Origin: Paenibacillus sp. NAIST15-1
Lineage (GTDB): Bacteria > Bacillota > Bacilli > Paenibacillales > Paenibacillaceae
NCBI RefSeq assembly: GCF_001894745.1
Contig: NZ_BBYF01000004.1
Coordinates: forward strand, 124,001-188,000
Direction: 5' to 3'
Length of the DNA stretch: 64,000 nt
The translations under genes were made by a program, and so were the position numbers. This document shows positions 27,999 through 36,123 of this stretch, piece after piece (position 1 is the stretch's first letter; each line of letters begins with the position of its first letter). Below the pieces are notes generated by a model. That model ran no database searches. It saw nothing but the letters and a program-made list of their open reading frames with translations, and was not told the origin of the DNA.

Positions 27999-29009
27999 CT
28001 ATTTGTTGAAAATTTCGATGTAAAACGCCGTCAAGAAGACGTTAAGCAGGGCAAGCGGCAGCAGCACCTTCCACCCAAAGCCCATCAATTGGTCTACGCG
28101 TATACGTGGCATCGTTGCACGCAGCCAGAATAGGAAGAAGACGCAGAATGAAAATTTCAGGATGAACCACAGCAGCCCCGGAATGAAATCGAGGAACGGG
28201 AGCGGTGGATGCCAACCACCTAGGAACAAGACCGTCGTCAGTGCCGAGAGTGCGAATACATACACGTATTCCGCCAACATGAAGAAGGCGAATCGGAAGC
28301 CACTATATTCAACATGATAACCCGCAACAAGCTCTGATTCTGCTTCTGGCAAATCAAATGGGGTACGATTCAACTCGGATACCCCCGCGATAATAAAGAC
28401 AATGAATCCGATGATTTGCGGGATAAAGTTCCATTCCCAAAAATAGTTCCCTTGCCCTTCTACAATGGTACGCAAGCTGAGCGATCCGTTCAACATGATT
28501 ATACCCGCGACTGAGATAACGAGCGGAATTTCATAGCTAATCATTTGCGCCGCTGAGCGCATTCCGCCAAGTAGCGAGTATTTGTTGTTGGACGCCCACC
28601 CTCCTAAAATAATACCAATGGTAGAGATGCTGGACAATGCGGCATAATATAACAATCCTACATTTAGATCAGCAAAGCCTAGATTAGCGGCATAAGGAAT
28701 CGTCGCAATGACCGCAAATGCCGGTACATACGTGATGACTGGAGCCAAGATGAATAGTGCTTTATCAGCCTTGCGAGGTATTGTGTCTTCCTTGAGTAGT
28801 AGTTTCAATATATCAGCAACCGTCTGCAGCAGTCCCAGCGGACCTACCCGTGTAGGACCATGACGCAGCTGCATCCAGCCGATGACCTTGCGTTCGAAGT
28901 AAATCGCATAGGTTACGAAGCCAAGGACGACGAAAAGAAGAACAACTCCCCATGCAATAAAAATTAGACCATTCTGCCACGTGAGCGTCTGATTCAACAA
29001 GTCCCCCAC
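27999..29009 (-). CDS. nuoH: NADH-quinone oxidoreductase subunit H
   Basis: Membrane subunit at the quinone site, 336 residues with about eight hydrophobic segments. It carries the conserved first-loop ERKVIGWMQLRHGPTRVGP and the acidic loop ELNRTPFDLPEAESELVAGYH. GTG start with AGGTGG seven bases upstream; its first base is the last base of the nuoD stop. Confidence 0.95.
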   Translation of the reverse strand: MGDLLNQTLTWQNGLIFIAWGVVLLFVVLGFVTYAIYFERKVIGWMQLRHGPTRVGPLGLLQTVADILKLLLKEDTIPRKADKALFILAPVITYVPAFAVIATIPYAANLGFADLNVGLLYYAALSSISTIGIILGGWASNNKYSLLGGMRSAAQMISYEIPLVISVAGIIMLNGSLSLRTIVEGQGNYFWEWNFIPQIIGFIVFIIAGVSELNRTPFDLPEAESELVAGYHVEYSGFRFAFFMLAEYVYVFALSALTTVLFLGGWHPPLPFLDFIPGLLWFILKFSFCVFFLFWLRATMPRIRVDQLMGFGWKVLLPLALLNVFLTAFYIEIFNK

Positions 29010-30109
29010 TATGCATCCACCTCCCCGACGACGATATCAATCCCGCCCAGTATGGTAATCATATTCGTCATCGTTTCGCCTACGAGCAGCTTCGGCAGTA
29101 TTTGCAAATTAACGAAGGACGGCCGACGGAACTTCAACCGGAACGGCTCCGCCTTGCCCTTGGATACGATATAGCAGCCAATCTCTCCGCGTGGAGATTC
29201 AATACGAGCGTATACTTCACCAGCAGGCGGACGTATGACGCGCGGCACTTTGCCCATTGTCTCTCCCTCGTTCGGGAATTGCTCCACAGCCTGCTCCAAA
29301 ATGCGTAAACTTTGCCGTATCTCTTCAACACGAATTAAATACCGTTCATAGCAGTCCCCACGGGTTCCAAGTGGAACATCGAATTCGAATCGATCGTACA
29401 GGCTGTAAGGCTCCTGCTTCCTCAAATCCCAATTCACTCCCGTGCAGCGTAGATTGGCACCGCTAAGTCCATATGCGATTGCCGTTTCCGCATCATAAGT
29501 ACCGATTCCTTTAATGCGGGTCAGGAAAATTTCGTTGCCGCTTACGAGCTTGTTGTATTCATCCAGCCTTTTGCGCATGTATGGAACAAACTCGCGGACT
29601 TTGTCGATCCAGCCTGGAGGCGCGTCCCACTTGACGCCGCCGACCCGCATGTAGTTGTATGTCAGCCGTGCCCCGCATAGTTCGTTGAACAAATCGATAA
29701 TGATCTCCCGGTCGCGGAACGCAAATAAGAACGGGCTCATCGCCCCAATATCAAGCAAATACGTCCCCCACCATACCAAATGGCTTGCTACGCGTTGCAA
29801 TTCCATAACGATAAGTCGGAGAAACTCTGCTCTCTCCGGAACTTCCAGCTGCATCAGCTTCTCAACGGCATGCACGAGTACATAGTTGTTCGTCATGGCG
29901 GACACATAATCCATACGATCGGTATAAGGAATAATTTGCGTATAGTTCAAGTTTTCCGCAAGCTTCTCCGTTCCGCGGTGCAAATATCCCATTACCGGGG
30001 TCGCTTCCTTGATCACCTCGCCATCAATCTTGACGACGATGCGGAATACACCGTGAGTACTCGGGTGCTGCGGTCCAACATTAAGCAATAGTTCTTCTGT
30101 ACGAATCAC
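29009..30109 (-). CDS. nuoD: NADH-quinone oxidoreductase subunit D
   Basis: 49-kDa-type subunit that forms the quinone pocket with NuoB, 366 residues. The conserved GPQHPSTHGVFR at the N-terminus contains the quinone-site His; DRMDYVSAM supplies the conserved Tyr, and the C-terminus has PRGEIGCYIVSKG and GGIDIVVGEVD. GTG start after GGAGGTG. Confidence 0.95.
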   Translation of the reverse strand: MIRTEELLLNVGPQHPSTHGVFRIVVKIDGEVIKEATPVMGYLHRGTEKLAENLNYTQIIPYTDRMDYVSAMTNNYVLVHAVEKLMQLEVPERAEFLRLIVMELQRVASHLVWWGTYLLDIGAMSPFLFAFRDREIIIDLFNELCGARLTYNYMRVGGVKWDAPPGWIDKVREFVPYMRKRLDEYNKLVSGNEIFLTRIKGIGTYDAETAIAYGLSGANLRCTGVNWDLRKQEPYSLYDRFEFDVPLGTRGDCYERYLIRVEEIRQSLRILEQAVEQFPNEGETMGKVPRVIRPPAGEVYARIESPRGEIGCYIVSKGKAEPFRLKFRRPSFVNLQILPKLLVGETMTNMITILGGIDIVVGEVDA

Positions 30110-30113
30110 AGGG

Positions 30114-31253
30114 TTACACCTCCGAATCTAACGGCACGTAGTCTTTGCGAAGCGGATGTCCAACCCAGTCATCCGGCATCATGATGCGACGCAAGTCGGG
30201 ATGTCCCGGAAACGAAATGCCCAACAAGTCGTAAACTTCGCGCTCATTCCAGTTCGCAGTAGGCCATATAGGCGTTACCGATGCGATGGAAGGCACCTCG
30301 CGATCTGTCTTTACACGAACAGCAACCTCTGCTTTCGTGCTTAAATTGATAAGATGATAGATTACTTCTAAATGAGTTTCCTGGTCAATGCCGGATAAAT
30401 TACGCAAATAGTCACACGACCAATCTTTATGTTCACGAAGCAGCTGAGCTGCTACCTGCCAATGTTCATTTTTCACCGTTACCGTTGGCAAATGATCATT
30501 GACTTCATTGATAGCCGCCTCTTCAACCGCATCCTCTGCGACTTCGGCCTTAAGCAAGGCTATGAGCTGATCAAGAACTGGCTGTTTGGGTGAGGGCTCT
30601 TTCGGCTTTGGCGGTTCTTCGTCTGCCTTAGCCCGAGGCGCTCGTGCGGGCCGTTCTGGCTTCTCCGCAGCATCCCCTGCACCGTCTTCCTTCGCACGCG
30701 CTCTTGGTGGACGAGCTACTGCATCGGCTGTAGTCGATGTTTCACTACCGCCTTCTGCTGCCTTCGCCCGCGCCGCGCGCGCCTCAGCAGCCGCTTGAAT
30801 TCGCGCAGCCTTCTCCTCTTCCGTCAAAGGGGCACGCTTCGGCTTCTCCGTTTCCGCTGTAACGGAAACCTCCTTCGTCGCATCCGCATGCTCCTGGGAT
30901 TCAGCAGATGCAGGAGCCACTGGATCATCTTGTAGTGCTGCCGCTTCCTTCTGCTCTTCTACTGTCCCTTCGACCGTCTCTAGCTTCTGCGCTGGCACTT
31001 CAGGGACGGTCTCCACATCTGATGCCGCCTGAACTGGCACTTGCGGTTCATCCGCTTTCACTTCGGACTGTTCTCCTGCTGCGGTCTTGTGTCCTTCACT
31101 TGCAGTTGCTTCATCTAAATCCGGTTTCGAACCTAGATTCGATTCTGATTTTGATTCTGGAATCGAATTAGATTCCGTATTTGATTCTTGCTTCGATCGT
31201 TGCTCAGAGGATTGTTCTTCAGCTGTCTTGTCCTTCTCTTGTTCCTCGCTCAT
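30114..31253 (-). CDS. nuoC: NADH-quinone oxidoreductase subunit C with long acidic/Ala-rich N-terminal extension
   Basis: 379 residues, about twice the usual length. The C-terminal 150 residues are a normal 30-kDa subunit with the signature [19 protein letters not shown] and GHPLRKDY. Residues 1 to about 223 are low complexity: first Glu/Ser/Lys/Gln, then Ala/Arg/Glu/Pro, probably disordered. Similar extensions occur on NuoC in some other Bacillales. Start ATG overlaps the nuoB stop (ATGA). The extension stands where the missing NADH module would normally dock, so a role in recruiting a donor protein is possible but is only an inference. Confidence 0.93.
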   Translation of the reverse strand: MSEEQEKDKTAEEQSSEQRSKQESNTESNSIPESKSESNLGSKPDLDEATASEGHKTAAGEQSEVKADEPQVPVQAASDVETVPEVPAQKLETVEGTVEEQKEAAALQDDPVAPASAESQEHADATKEVSVTAETEKPKRAPLTEEEKAARIQAAAEARAARAKAAEGGSETSTTADAVARPPRARAKEDGAGDAAEKPERPARAPRAKADEEPPKPKEPSPKQPVLDQLIALLKAEVAEDAVEEAAINEVNDHLPTVTVKNEHWQVAAQLLREHKDWSCDYLRNLSGIDQETHLEVIYHLINLSTKAEVAVRVKTDREVPSIASVTPIWPTANWNEREVYDLLGISFPGHPDLRRIMMPDDWVGHPLRKDYVPLDSEV

Positions 31254-31768
31254 CGATTCGTCACCCGCTTTCCGGTTTTCGCCTCATAGCGGATTTTCTC
31301 TTGCAGCTTGTTGATGCCATAGATAAGGGCCGCAGGATTCGGCGGGCAGCCTGGAATATAAACATCAACAGGCACTATCTGATCCACGCCTTTGACGACT
31401 GAATACGACTTCACGTACGGCCCTCCAGCCGTCGCGCATGATCCCATTGCGATGACCCATTTCGGCTCAGGCATTTGATCATACAGACGCTTCAATAGCG
31501 GCCCCATCTTCTTCGTGACTGTACCAGATACGATCATAACATCCGATTGTCTTGGAGACGTTCGAAAGATAACGCCGAAGCGATCCAAGTCGTAGTGCGA
31601 CGCTCCCGTACCCATCATCTCGATTGCGCAGCAGGCAAGACCGAACGTAAGCGGCCATAATGAATTACTACGAGCCCATGCCTTCAACTGTTCAAGCGTG
31701 CCAAAGAACACATTGCGTTCCAACTCCTGCCGTTCTTCCGGCGTAATTGATTCTAAAGTGAGTCCCAT
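31250..31768 (-). CDS. nuoB: NADH-quinone oxidoreductase subunit B
   Basis: Subunit carrying the terminal 4Fe-4S cluster N2. The ATG at 31768, with GAAGGTG upstream, gives 172 residues; the longer reading lies inside nuoA. The N2 ligands are seen in [10 protein letters not shown] (two adjacent Cys), GSCATAGG and PGCPPNP. The start overlaps the nuoA end by 16 bases. Confidence 0.95.
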   Translation of the reverse strand: MGLTLESITPEERQELERNVFFGTLEQLKAWARSNSLWPLTFGLACCAIEMMGTGASHYDLDRFGVIFRTSPRQSDVMIVSGTVTKKMGPLLKRLYDQMPEPKWVIAMGSCATAGGPYVKSYSVVKGVDQIVPVDVYIPGCPPNPAALIYGINKLQEKIRYEAKTGKRVTNR

Positions 31769-32124
31769 TGAAGCACCTTCTTTTTCCAGGCGTAAATTAA
31801 TCCAACCAACAGCAATCCGACGAAAATCAACATTTCGACAAGTGCAAACAATCCAAGCTGATTGTATGCAACCGCCCATGGATACAAGAAAACGGTTTCG
31901 ACATCAAAAATGACAAACATGAGCGCAAACAAATAGTACCGTACGTTGAATCGGACTTGTCCGACACCAACAGGTTCGTTACCGCTTTCATAAGTTGTTT
32001 GCTTCATATCTGTCGGCTTCTTTGGTCTAAGCCATCTCCCTACCGTCAGTGCGACAACCGGCAATAAAATACCGAGTGCAATAAAAATGGCCACAATGAC
32101 GTAATTGTTGATGTACTGTTCCAA
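31753..32124 (-). CDS. nuoA: NADH-quinone oxidoreductase subunit A
   Basis: First gene of the operon, 123 residues with three membrane helices. TTG start with GGAGG nine bases upstream. Conserved YESGNEPVG loop and [12 protein letters not shown] motif with the membrane acidic residues are present. A strong promoter lies about 75 bases upstream. Confidence 0.94.
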   Translation of the reverse strand: MEQYINNYVIVAIFIALGILLPVVALTVGRWLRPKKPTDMKQTTYESGNEPVGVGQVRFNVRYYLFALMFVIFDVETVFLYPWAVAYNQLGLFALVEMLIFVGLLLVGLIYAWKKKVLQWDSL

Positions 32125-32195
32125 AAGTCATCCCCTCCGCCGCAGCAACTGCCATTTTGCAAAAAAATAGAGAATTTTGTAATAAACCCGCCACA

Positions 32196-32224
32196 ATTAT
32201 AACAAAACCTACCAACTCCGTCTA
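32196..32224 (-). promoter_or_regulatory. Sigma-A promoter of the nuo operon
   Basis: TAGACG (32219-32224), 17 bases, TATAAT (32196-32201), with TG one base before the -10 (extended -10). This is the only strong promoter seen ahead of nuoA. Confidence 0.75.
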
Positions 32225-32446
32225 TGCAATTAATACCACCTTTTGGACAGTTTTATGAAAAGTTGTTCGGTTTTGGTTATATACATATTCACATAAGCAG
32301 AACGATAGAAGATCAGCTGGTGAATGTTTTATGAACATCTGGGAGCTCGAGCAGCTCTGGAGTCTCAGGAGAGTAACCAATCTGCAGATATGCTTCTTTC
32401 CTCTCACTGAATGCGACCACTGGCAGAGCTATGGAATATATTTTGT

Positions 32447-32528
32447 AAAAACCAAAAATGCACTCCTTATAGACATTCATTAGATATGACACAGAGCTGT
32501 CTACCCAATGACTACTATGAAGAGTGCA
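32447..32528 (-). terminator. Large structured terminator after the serine hydrolase gene
   Basis: On the minus strand TGCACTCTT (32520-32528) pairs with AAGGAGTGCA (32459-32468), with further pairing in the 50-base interior, then TTTTTGGTTTTT. It lies about 90 bases past the stop of the 32618-34699 gene. Confidence 0.65.
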
Positions 32529-32617
32529 CTTCAGATTAGCAGATCCAAGAAGCGGCTCAGCTTACTTCAACTATCGCATGCATGCTGCTGTCGCCGTTCC
32601 ATTATCTATCGTTTGGT

Positions 32618-34699
32618 TTATTTCAATGTAATGCCAAATTCCGAGCCCGGTGTACCAGCAAAGACGATTGTGCCATTCTTAGGCAGCGTCACTTCGTTTT
32701 TGCCGCTGACAACTGTAAAGTTAACTGGTAGGCCTTGCTCGTTATAGACCACGAATCCACCCTTCGCCGGTAGCGCAACAGTCATCGTCTTGCCTGCAGC
32801 TGCATCCGGAACTGTATACCATCTGGCGTGCCCGTTCGCTTGCAGCGTGGCAGTTGAACTTTTTCCTGCATAGAGGGGATTAACGTTCGCACCGCTGATA
32901 TACAATTTGCCGGCTTCCTCCATGTATTCGACTCCGTCTTGAGAGAAGAATCTGGATTCCGCCAGATCCCGACCGCCCAGCATGCCCGGAATATTAAGCT
33001 CGCTTTCGGCCGTGTTTGAACCTGTAATTTTTTTGTCCCCTAGATAACCTGGCAGTTCATCAGTAAGGGCTATTTGTATCGTAGGTTTCATCAAGAAATA
33101 CAGAATGGAGGTATATTTCTCGTTTACTTGATAGAACGTAATGCCTTTTCGCTTCTCCCAAGTCTCAGCAGTCTCCTTAGAGAGCTTGTTCTCTTCCAAT
33201 TTTTCTGCTGCATAGTGCGACAGTACAAACTGTCCCAGACCTGGCATTGTCATATATTCTCTCACCCAGATGTATGTGCGGCCATTCTTCTCGGTTACAA
33301 AACTGACCTTGGAAGTTCCATTCTCATTGATGAAGCTTCCATCCGATGTGTACACATACTTTTCTTTCGAATGGTCAATGAGAGTCATTAACGGCAAAGT
33401 CAGTTCACCGTCCTTCTTGATCTCAACCTTCACTTGCTGATTTCTAGTACCATAATAACCAGCCTGATTCGCCACCTCAGCAGGCATTCCCGCCTTTACC
33501 GGCTTGCCGAAGGATTTCTCCGGTTTTATCGTTTTAATTGCCCCCTTCTCCTTCAGCGCTTGCAGCAGCAAGTCGTTCGCCAGCATCTCATTTGTCATGC
33601 TTGAACCGCCAGAAGTCAACACTGCTGCCGCCATCTTCTGTTCTGGAAGCACTACGAGGGAAGCATGATACAGCATCGTATCGCCGCCTTTGGCTAATCC
33701 CTTCATGCCATATTCATTGAATGGAAACAGCTTCACGCTGTCCCAGCCGAGTCCGTAGTTGAAACTATTGTCTGTATCTTCTGGCCATAAACCTTTCCTG
33801 TATTCCTCATTTGCCATCGCCTGCACCGCTTTATCAGAGAGGATACCCTTCGTCTCACCTGTAAAGAGTTGCGAGAATCGCACCAAATCTTCCGCCGTGG
33901 AGTATATCCCCCCTGTACCAATCATATTCACAGTTTCATTAGGAAGCTGACCTGGGTAGAAAGGGAAATAGAGCCCCGCCAACTTGTCTTGTTCCAGTAC
34001 GTCCTGCGATGTCTTCGTATGGCTCAACTTCAATGGTTCCGTAAAATTGTTGTGTATAAATGCTGTAAAGCTCATGCCGCTAACTCTCTCTACCAGAATC
34101 TCAGCCAATGTGAAGCCATCGTTACAGTAAACAGAAAACGCGCCTGGGTTCGCTTTTAAGCTTTGTGTTGATAATTGTTTCAACAGCGTATCATGCGAGT
34201 AAGTGTCATTATCCTCGAACAGGAAGGCGTTTCCCATGCTGGTGCCTTGCAGGCCGGAGGAATGGTTTAGCAGCATGCGCGGAGTAATCTGCTTGTACCG
34301 TTCATCCTTCATTGTGAAGTCAGGAATATAGTCGATCAAGGGCGCATCGAGGTCAATCTTTCCCTCGTCTGCCAGCTTCATGACGGCTGCGGCCGTGAAC
34401 ACTTTGCTCGTTGAGCCGATGCCATACATCGTATCCTTGGTCAACGGCTTCTTCCCTTCTCTATCGTTGATGCCAGCCTGGCCGGACACCGTAATCTTGC
34501 CGTTGTCAATCAGTGCATATTGTACACTGACTGTCCCCATTTCAGTGAGAAGAGCAGCTTTCTCCGCCGCGATCTGTTCTAGTCTCTGAGTGACTGCTGC
34601 GACATTACTATTGCCTGTTGGGGACGCCATTACTGCTGACGGAACAATCATCGACAGCGCAAGGGTTAGTGCAAGTATCCTAGGGAATCTTTTTCTCAT
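32618..34699 (-). CDS. Secreted serine hydrolase of the beta-lactamase/class C PBP family
   Basis: 693 residues, ATG after AAGGAGGA. A signal peptide (about 1-25) precedes a penicillin-binding/beta-lactamase fold (about 55-400) with nucleophile motif S96-T-S-K99, Y191-C-N193 and a KGG near 338 as the third motif. The C-terminal 290 residues form an additional region of unknown type. Such proteins are D,D-peptidases, esterases or amide hydrolases rather than true lactamases. Context does not fix the substrate. The upstream region has 11-base direct repeats and two hairpins. Family assignment is firm; specific activity is not. Confidence 0.85.
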   Translation of the reverse strand: MRKRFPRILALTLALSMIVPSAVMASPTGNSNVAAVTQRLEQIAAEKAALLTEMGTVSVQYALIDNGKITVSGQAGINDREGKKPLTKDTMYGIGSTSKVFTAAAVMKLADEGKIDLDAPLIDYIPDFTMKDERYKQITPRMLLNHSSGLQGTSMGNAFLFEDNDTYSHDTLLKQLSTQSLKANPGAFSVYCNDGFTLAEILVERVSGMSFTAFIHNNFTEPLKLSHTKTSQDVLEQDKLAGLYFPFYPGQLPNETVNMIGTGGIYSTAEDLVRFSQLFTGETKGILSDKAVQAMANEEYRKGLWPEDTDNSFNYGLGWDSVKLFPFNEYGMKGLAKGGDTMLYHASLVVLPEQKMAAAVLTSGGSSMTNEMLANDLLLQALKEKGAIKTIKPEKSFGKPVKAGMPAEVANQAGYYGTRNQQVKVEIKKDGELTLPLMTLIDHSKEKYVYTSDGSFINENGTSKVSFVTEKNGRTYIWVREYMTMPGLGQFVLSHYAAEKLEENKLSKETAETWEKRKGITFYQVNEKYTSILYFLMKPTIQIALTDELPGYLGDKKITGSNTAESELNIPGMLGGRDLAESRFFSQDGVEYMEEAGKLYISGANVNPLYAGKSSTATLQANGHARWYTVPDAAAGKTMTVALPAKGGFVVYNEQGLPVNFTVVSGKNEVTLPKNGTIVFAGTPGSEFGITLK

Positions 34700-34789
34700 T
34701 ACAAATTCCTCCTTATTGCGAATCTGTAGTTAGTACGATTTTCCTTTTTGATTCGTTCATTACAAAAGTAAAAACAGAGAAACAATAAA

Positions 34790-34847
34790 GCCCCTTTCTG
34801 ATCCTCAGATCAAAAAAGGGGCCAATGAATGCCCGTATTCCACGGGC
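34790..34847 (-). promoter_or_regulatory. Structured leader upstream of the serine hydrolase
   Basis: On the minus strand a small hairpin (GCCCGT/ACGGGC, 34831-34847) is followed by a large one (GCCCCTTT/AAAGGGGC with inner TGATC/GATCA, 34790-34822) and then TTTATTGTTT. The second resembles an attenuator-type terminator 90 bases before the start codon. It could equally be a terminator for read-through from upstream. Confidence 0.4.
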
Positions 34848-34879
34848 CAGCTTCGACGTATTCCAGTACAAGTTACAGT

Positions 34880-34912
34880 CAACTTATATCCAACTTATAT
34901 TCAACTCATATA
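34880..34912. repeat. Three 11-base direct repeats, possible regulator sites
   Basis: CAACTT, CAACTT and CAACTC begin at 34880, 34891 and 34902, each followed by a near-identical ATATC/ATATT/ATATA. The 11-base period puts them on one face of the DNA, as for some transcription-factor arrays. Confidence 0.35.
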
Positions 34913-34998
34913 GCTCATTTTCAATTCAGCTCAGCCCTAACCTAGATTCACTCTATTGAGCAGTGACCATCCATTTAGCTGGGCGTGGAAATGAGGGC

Positions 34999-35031
34999 AA
35001 AAAAAAGAGAGCTGCGATCCGGCCACAGCTC
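34999..35031 (-). terminator. Intrinsic terminator of the candidate small RNA
   Basis: GAGCTGTG (35024-35031) pairs with CGCAGCTC (35009-35016), including one G-U, around a seven-base loop; TC and eight T follow on the minus strand. No annotated minus-strand gene lies upstream of it before the Fur region. Confidence 0.85.
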
Positions 35032-35175
35032 ACGGAGGATGAGGAAACTACCTACAATTAACCAACCTACTGAAAATCAAAAGAACCAAGAAGAAGGATA
35101 TTTCACTTGATGTGACGGTTCAAGAAGCAGCCTTCCCGAACGTACACTTGATGAGGTTAATTGATAACCTTCATT

Positions 35176-35190
35176 TGAGAATGATTATCA
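35176..35190. promoter_or_regulatory. Fur box
   Basis: TGAGAATGATTATCA matches the 7-1-7 consensus TGATAAT-N-ATTATCA at 13 of 14 informative positions. A further partial half-site TTGATAAC lies just upstream (35161-35168). The box overlaps the -35 of the + promoter and the early transcribed region of the minus promoter, so iron-loaded Fur should repress both. Confidence 0.8.
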
Positions 35191-35213
35191 ATATTAACTG
35201 TCTTTATTATAAT
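35185..35213 (+). promoter_or_regulatory. Weaker + strand promoter overlapping the Fur box
   Basis: TTATCA (35185-35190), 17 bases, TATAAT (35208-35213). The -35 matches four of six consensus bases and lies within the Fur box. It would read toward the SDR gene. Confidence 0.45.
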
Positions 35214-35234
35214 CAGACCCCGTACATGCGTCAA
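35206..35234 (-). promoter_or_regulatory. Strong minus-strand sigma-A promoter at the Fur box
   Basis: TTGACG (35229-35234), 17 bases, TATAAT (35206-35211): 11 of 12 consensus bases at optimal spacing. It shares the palindromic ATTATAAT with the opposing promoter. Confidence 0.75.
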
Positions 35235-35298
35235 GCAATAAAATGATATTTTCCAAAATTTATTTTCCGATGAATGACGGGTTATGTGAAAAATGGTT

Positions 35299-35328
35299 TT
35301 GAACTCTGCTACATATTCGGTTTACAAT
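35299..35328 (+). promoter_or_regulatory. Second promoter for the SDR gene
   Basis: TTGAAC (35299-35304), 18 bases, TACAAT (35323-35328), about 40 bases before the ATG at 35370. This one is outside the Fur box. Confidence 0.45.
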
Positions 35329-35369
35329 ATCCATACATCGGATCATACAACAAGGGGTTGAACGATAAT

Positions 35370-36023
35370 ATGACACAACCGATGATTTGGATCGTCGGCG
35401 CCGGCTGCGGCATCGGACTTGGCATTGCCAAGTCATTTGGACAACGTGGTTACCTTCCTGTTCTCATTACGCGAGAAGCAGATACGCTAGAGCAAATGAA
35501 AGACATCCTGCATGATATGAATATTGAAGCGACAGGGGCTGTCGCACTTACTAGCGACGAAACTGCTATTCGTCAAACACTGTCAGCACTTGAAACAGAG
35601 TACGGCACGCCTGAGGCCGTCGTATACAACGCCTCCGCCCATGCACCTGGACTTCCCTCTGAAGTACAGCCTTCTGATATGATCGAAGACTTCAAGGTAA
35701 ACGTAGTAGGAGCGTTGACGACTGCCCAATGTATTCTTCCGGGCATGAAAACACGCGGTACAGGTTCATACCTGCTGACGGGTGGTGGACAAGCACTGCA
35801 GCCGACAGCATCACTGGCATCTCTCGGTGTCGGGAAATCTGGTCTGCGCAGCCTTGCCCTCAGCCTACATGATGAGTTCAAGCAATACGGTCTCTATGCT
35901 GGCACATTGACCGTCTGCGGCTTCGTCCAGCCCAATACCTCCTTTGACCCACAATTGGTCGGAGAAGCCTTCTACAGCATGCATACGAAGCGCTCTGAGG
36001 CTGAGGTTATGTTGAAGCCATAA
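35370..36023 (+). CDS. SDR-family NAD(P)-binding protein lacking the catalytic Tyr
   Basis: One of only two supported + strand genes. The ATG at 35370 is preceded by AAGGGG (12 bases, somewhat far) and starts directly at the Rossmann domain; the longer reading adds 32 codons that cross the second promoter. The 217 residues have the nucleotide-binding GAGCGIG (10-16) and the YNAS segment (86-89). The classical catalytic set Ser-Tyr-x3-Lys is broken: Lys156 is kept in SLGVGK, but Tyr is Leu152 and the Ser region reads LLTGGG (135-140). Related SDRs with a similar GGG...LGxGK pattern are common and uncharacterised. Fur-linked expression is inferred from the upstream box. Confidence 0.8.
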   Translation: MTQPMIWIVGAGCGIGLGIAKSFGQRGYLPVLITREADTLEQMKDILHDMNIEATGAVALTSDETAIRQTLSALETEYGTPEAVVYNASAHAPGLPSEVQPSDMIEDFKVNVVGALTTAQCILPGMKTRGTGSYLLTGGGQALQPTASLASLGVGKSGLRSLALSLHDEFKQYGLYAGTLTVCGFVQPNTSFDPQLVGEAFYSMHTKRSEAEVMLKP

Positions 36024-36060
36024 TCAAGTTCATATGAATGATGAAAAAATAATCCTTATG

Positions 36061-36104
36061 AAAAAAGAGCTGTTCCAAAACCTGAGGGGTTCTGGAACAG
36101 CTCT
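36061..36104. terminator. Bidirectional terminator between SDR and atpC
   Basis: AGAGCTGTTCCA (36066-36077) pairs perfectly with TGGAACAGCTCT (36093-36104). Six A precede and a T-rich stretch follows, so it can end both the + strand SDR transcript and the minus strand atp operon, better for the latter. Confidence 0.9.
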
Positions 36105-36123
36105 TCTTCGATTTATATCATGA

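Larger units (their letters stand above)
34999..35199 (-). ncRNA. Candidate Fur-repressed small RNA
   Basis: A minus-strand promoter (TTGACG-17-TATAAT) predicts a start near 35199, and an intrinsic terminator ends at 34999, giving a transcript of about 200 nt. A near-perfect Fur box covers +9 to +23. The interior has no ORF with a ribosome site. It can fold into a 10-base-pair stem GTTCGGGAAG/CTTCTTGAAC with a GCTG loop (35111-35134), followed by CU-rich stretches including CCTCATCCTCC, complementary to a Shine-Dalgarno sequence. This layout resembles iron-sparing RNAs such as FsrA of B. subtilis or RyhB of enterobacteria in logic; I see no sequence relation to claim. Targets would be iron-protein mRNAs, by inference only. 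Confidence 0.6.

Noticed and set aside
34831..34847. Possible T-box antiterminator in the serine hydrolase leader
   Set aside because: The conserved TGGNACCGCG-type core is absent; only a generic hairpin is present.
35034..35112. 23-codon + ORF starting directly after GGAGG
   Set aside because: There is no space between GGAGG and ATG, so the site cannot work normally; the same bases read on the minus strand are the CU-rich part of the candidate small RNA.
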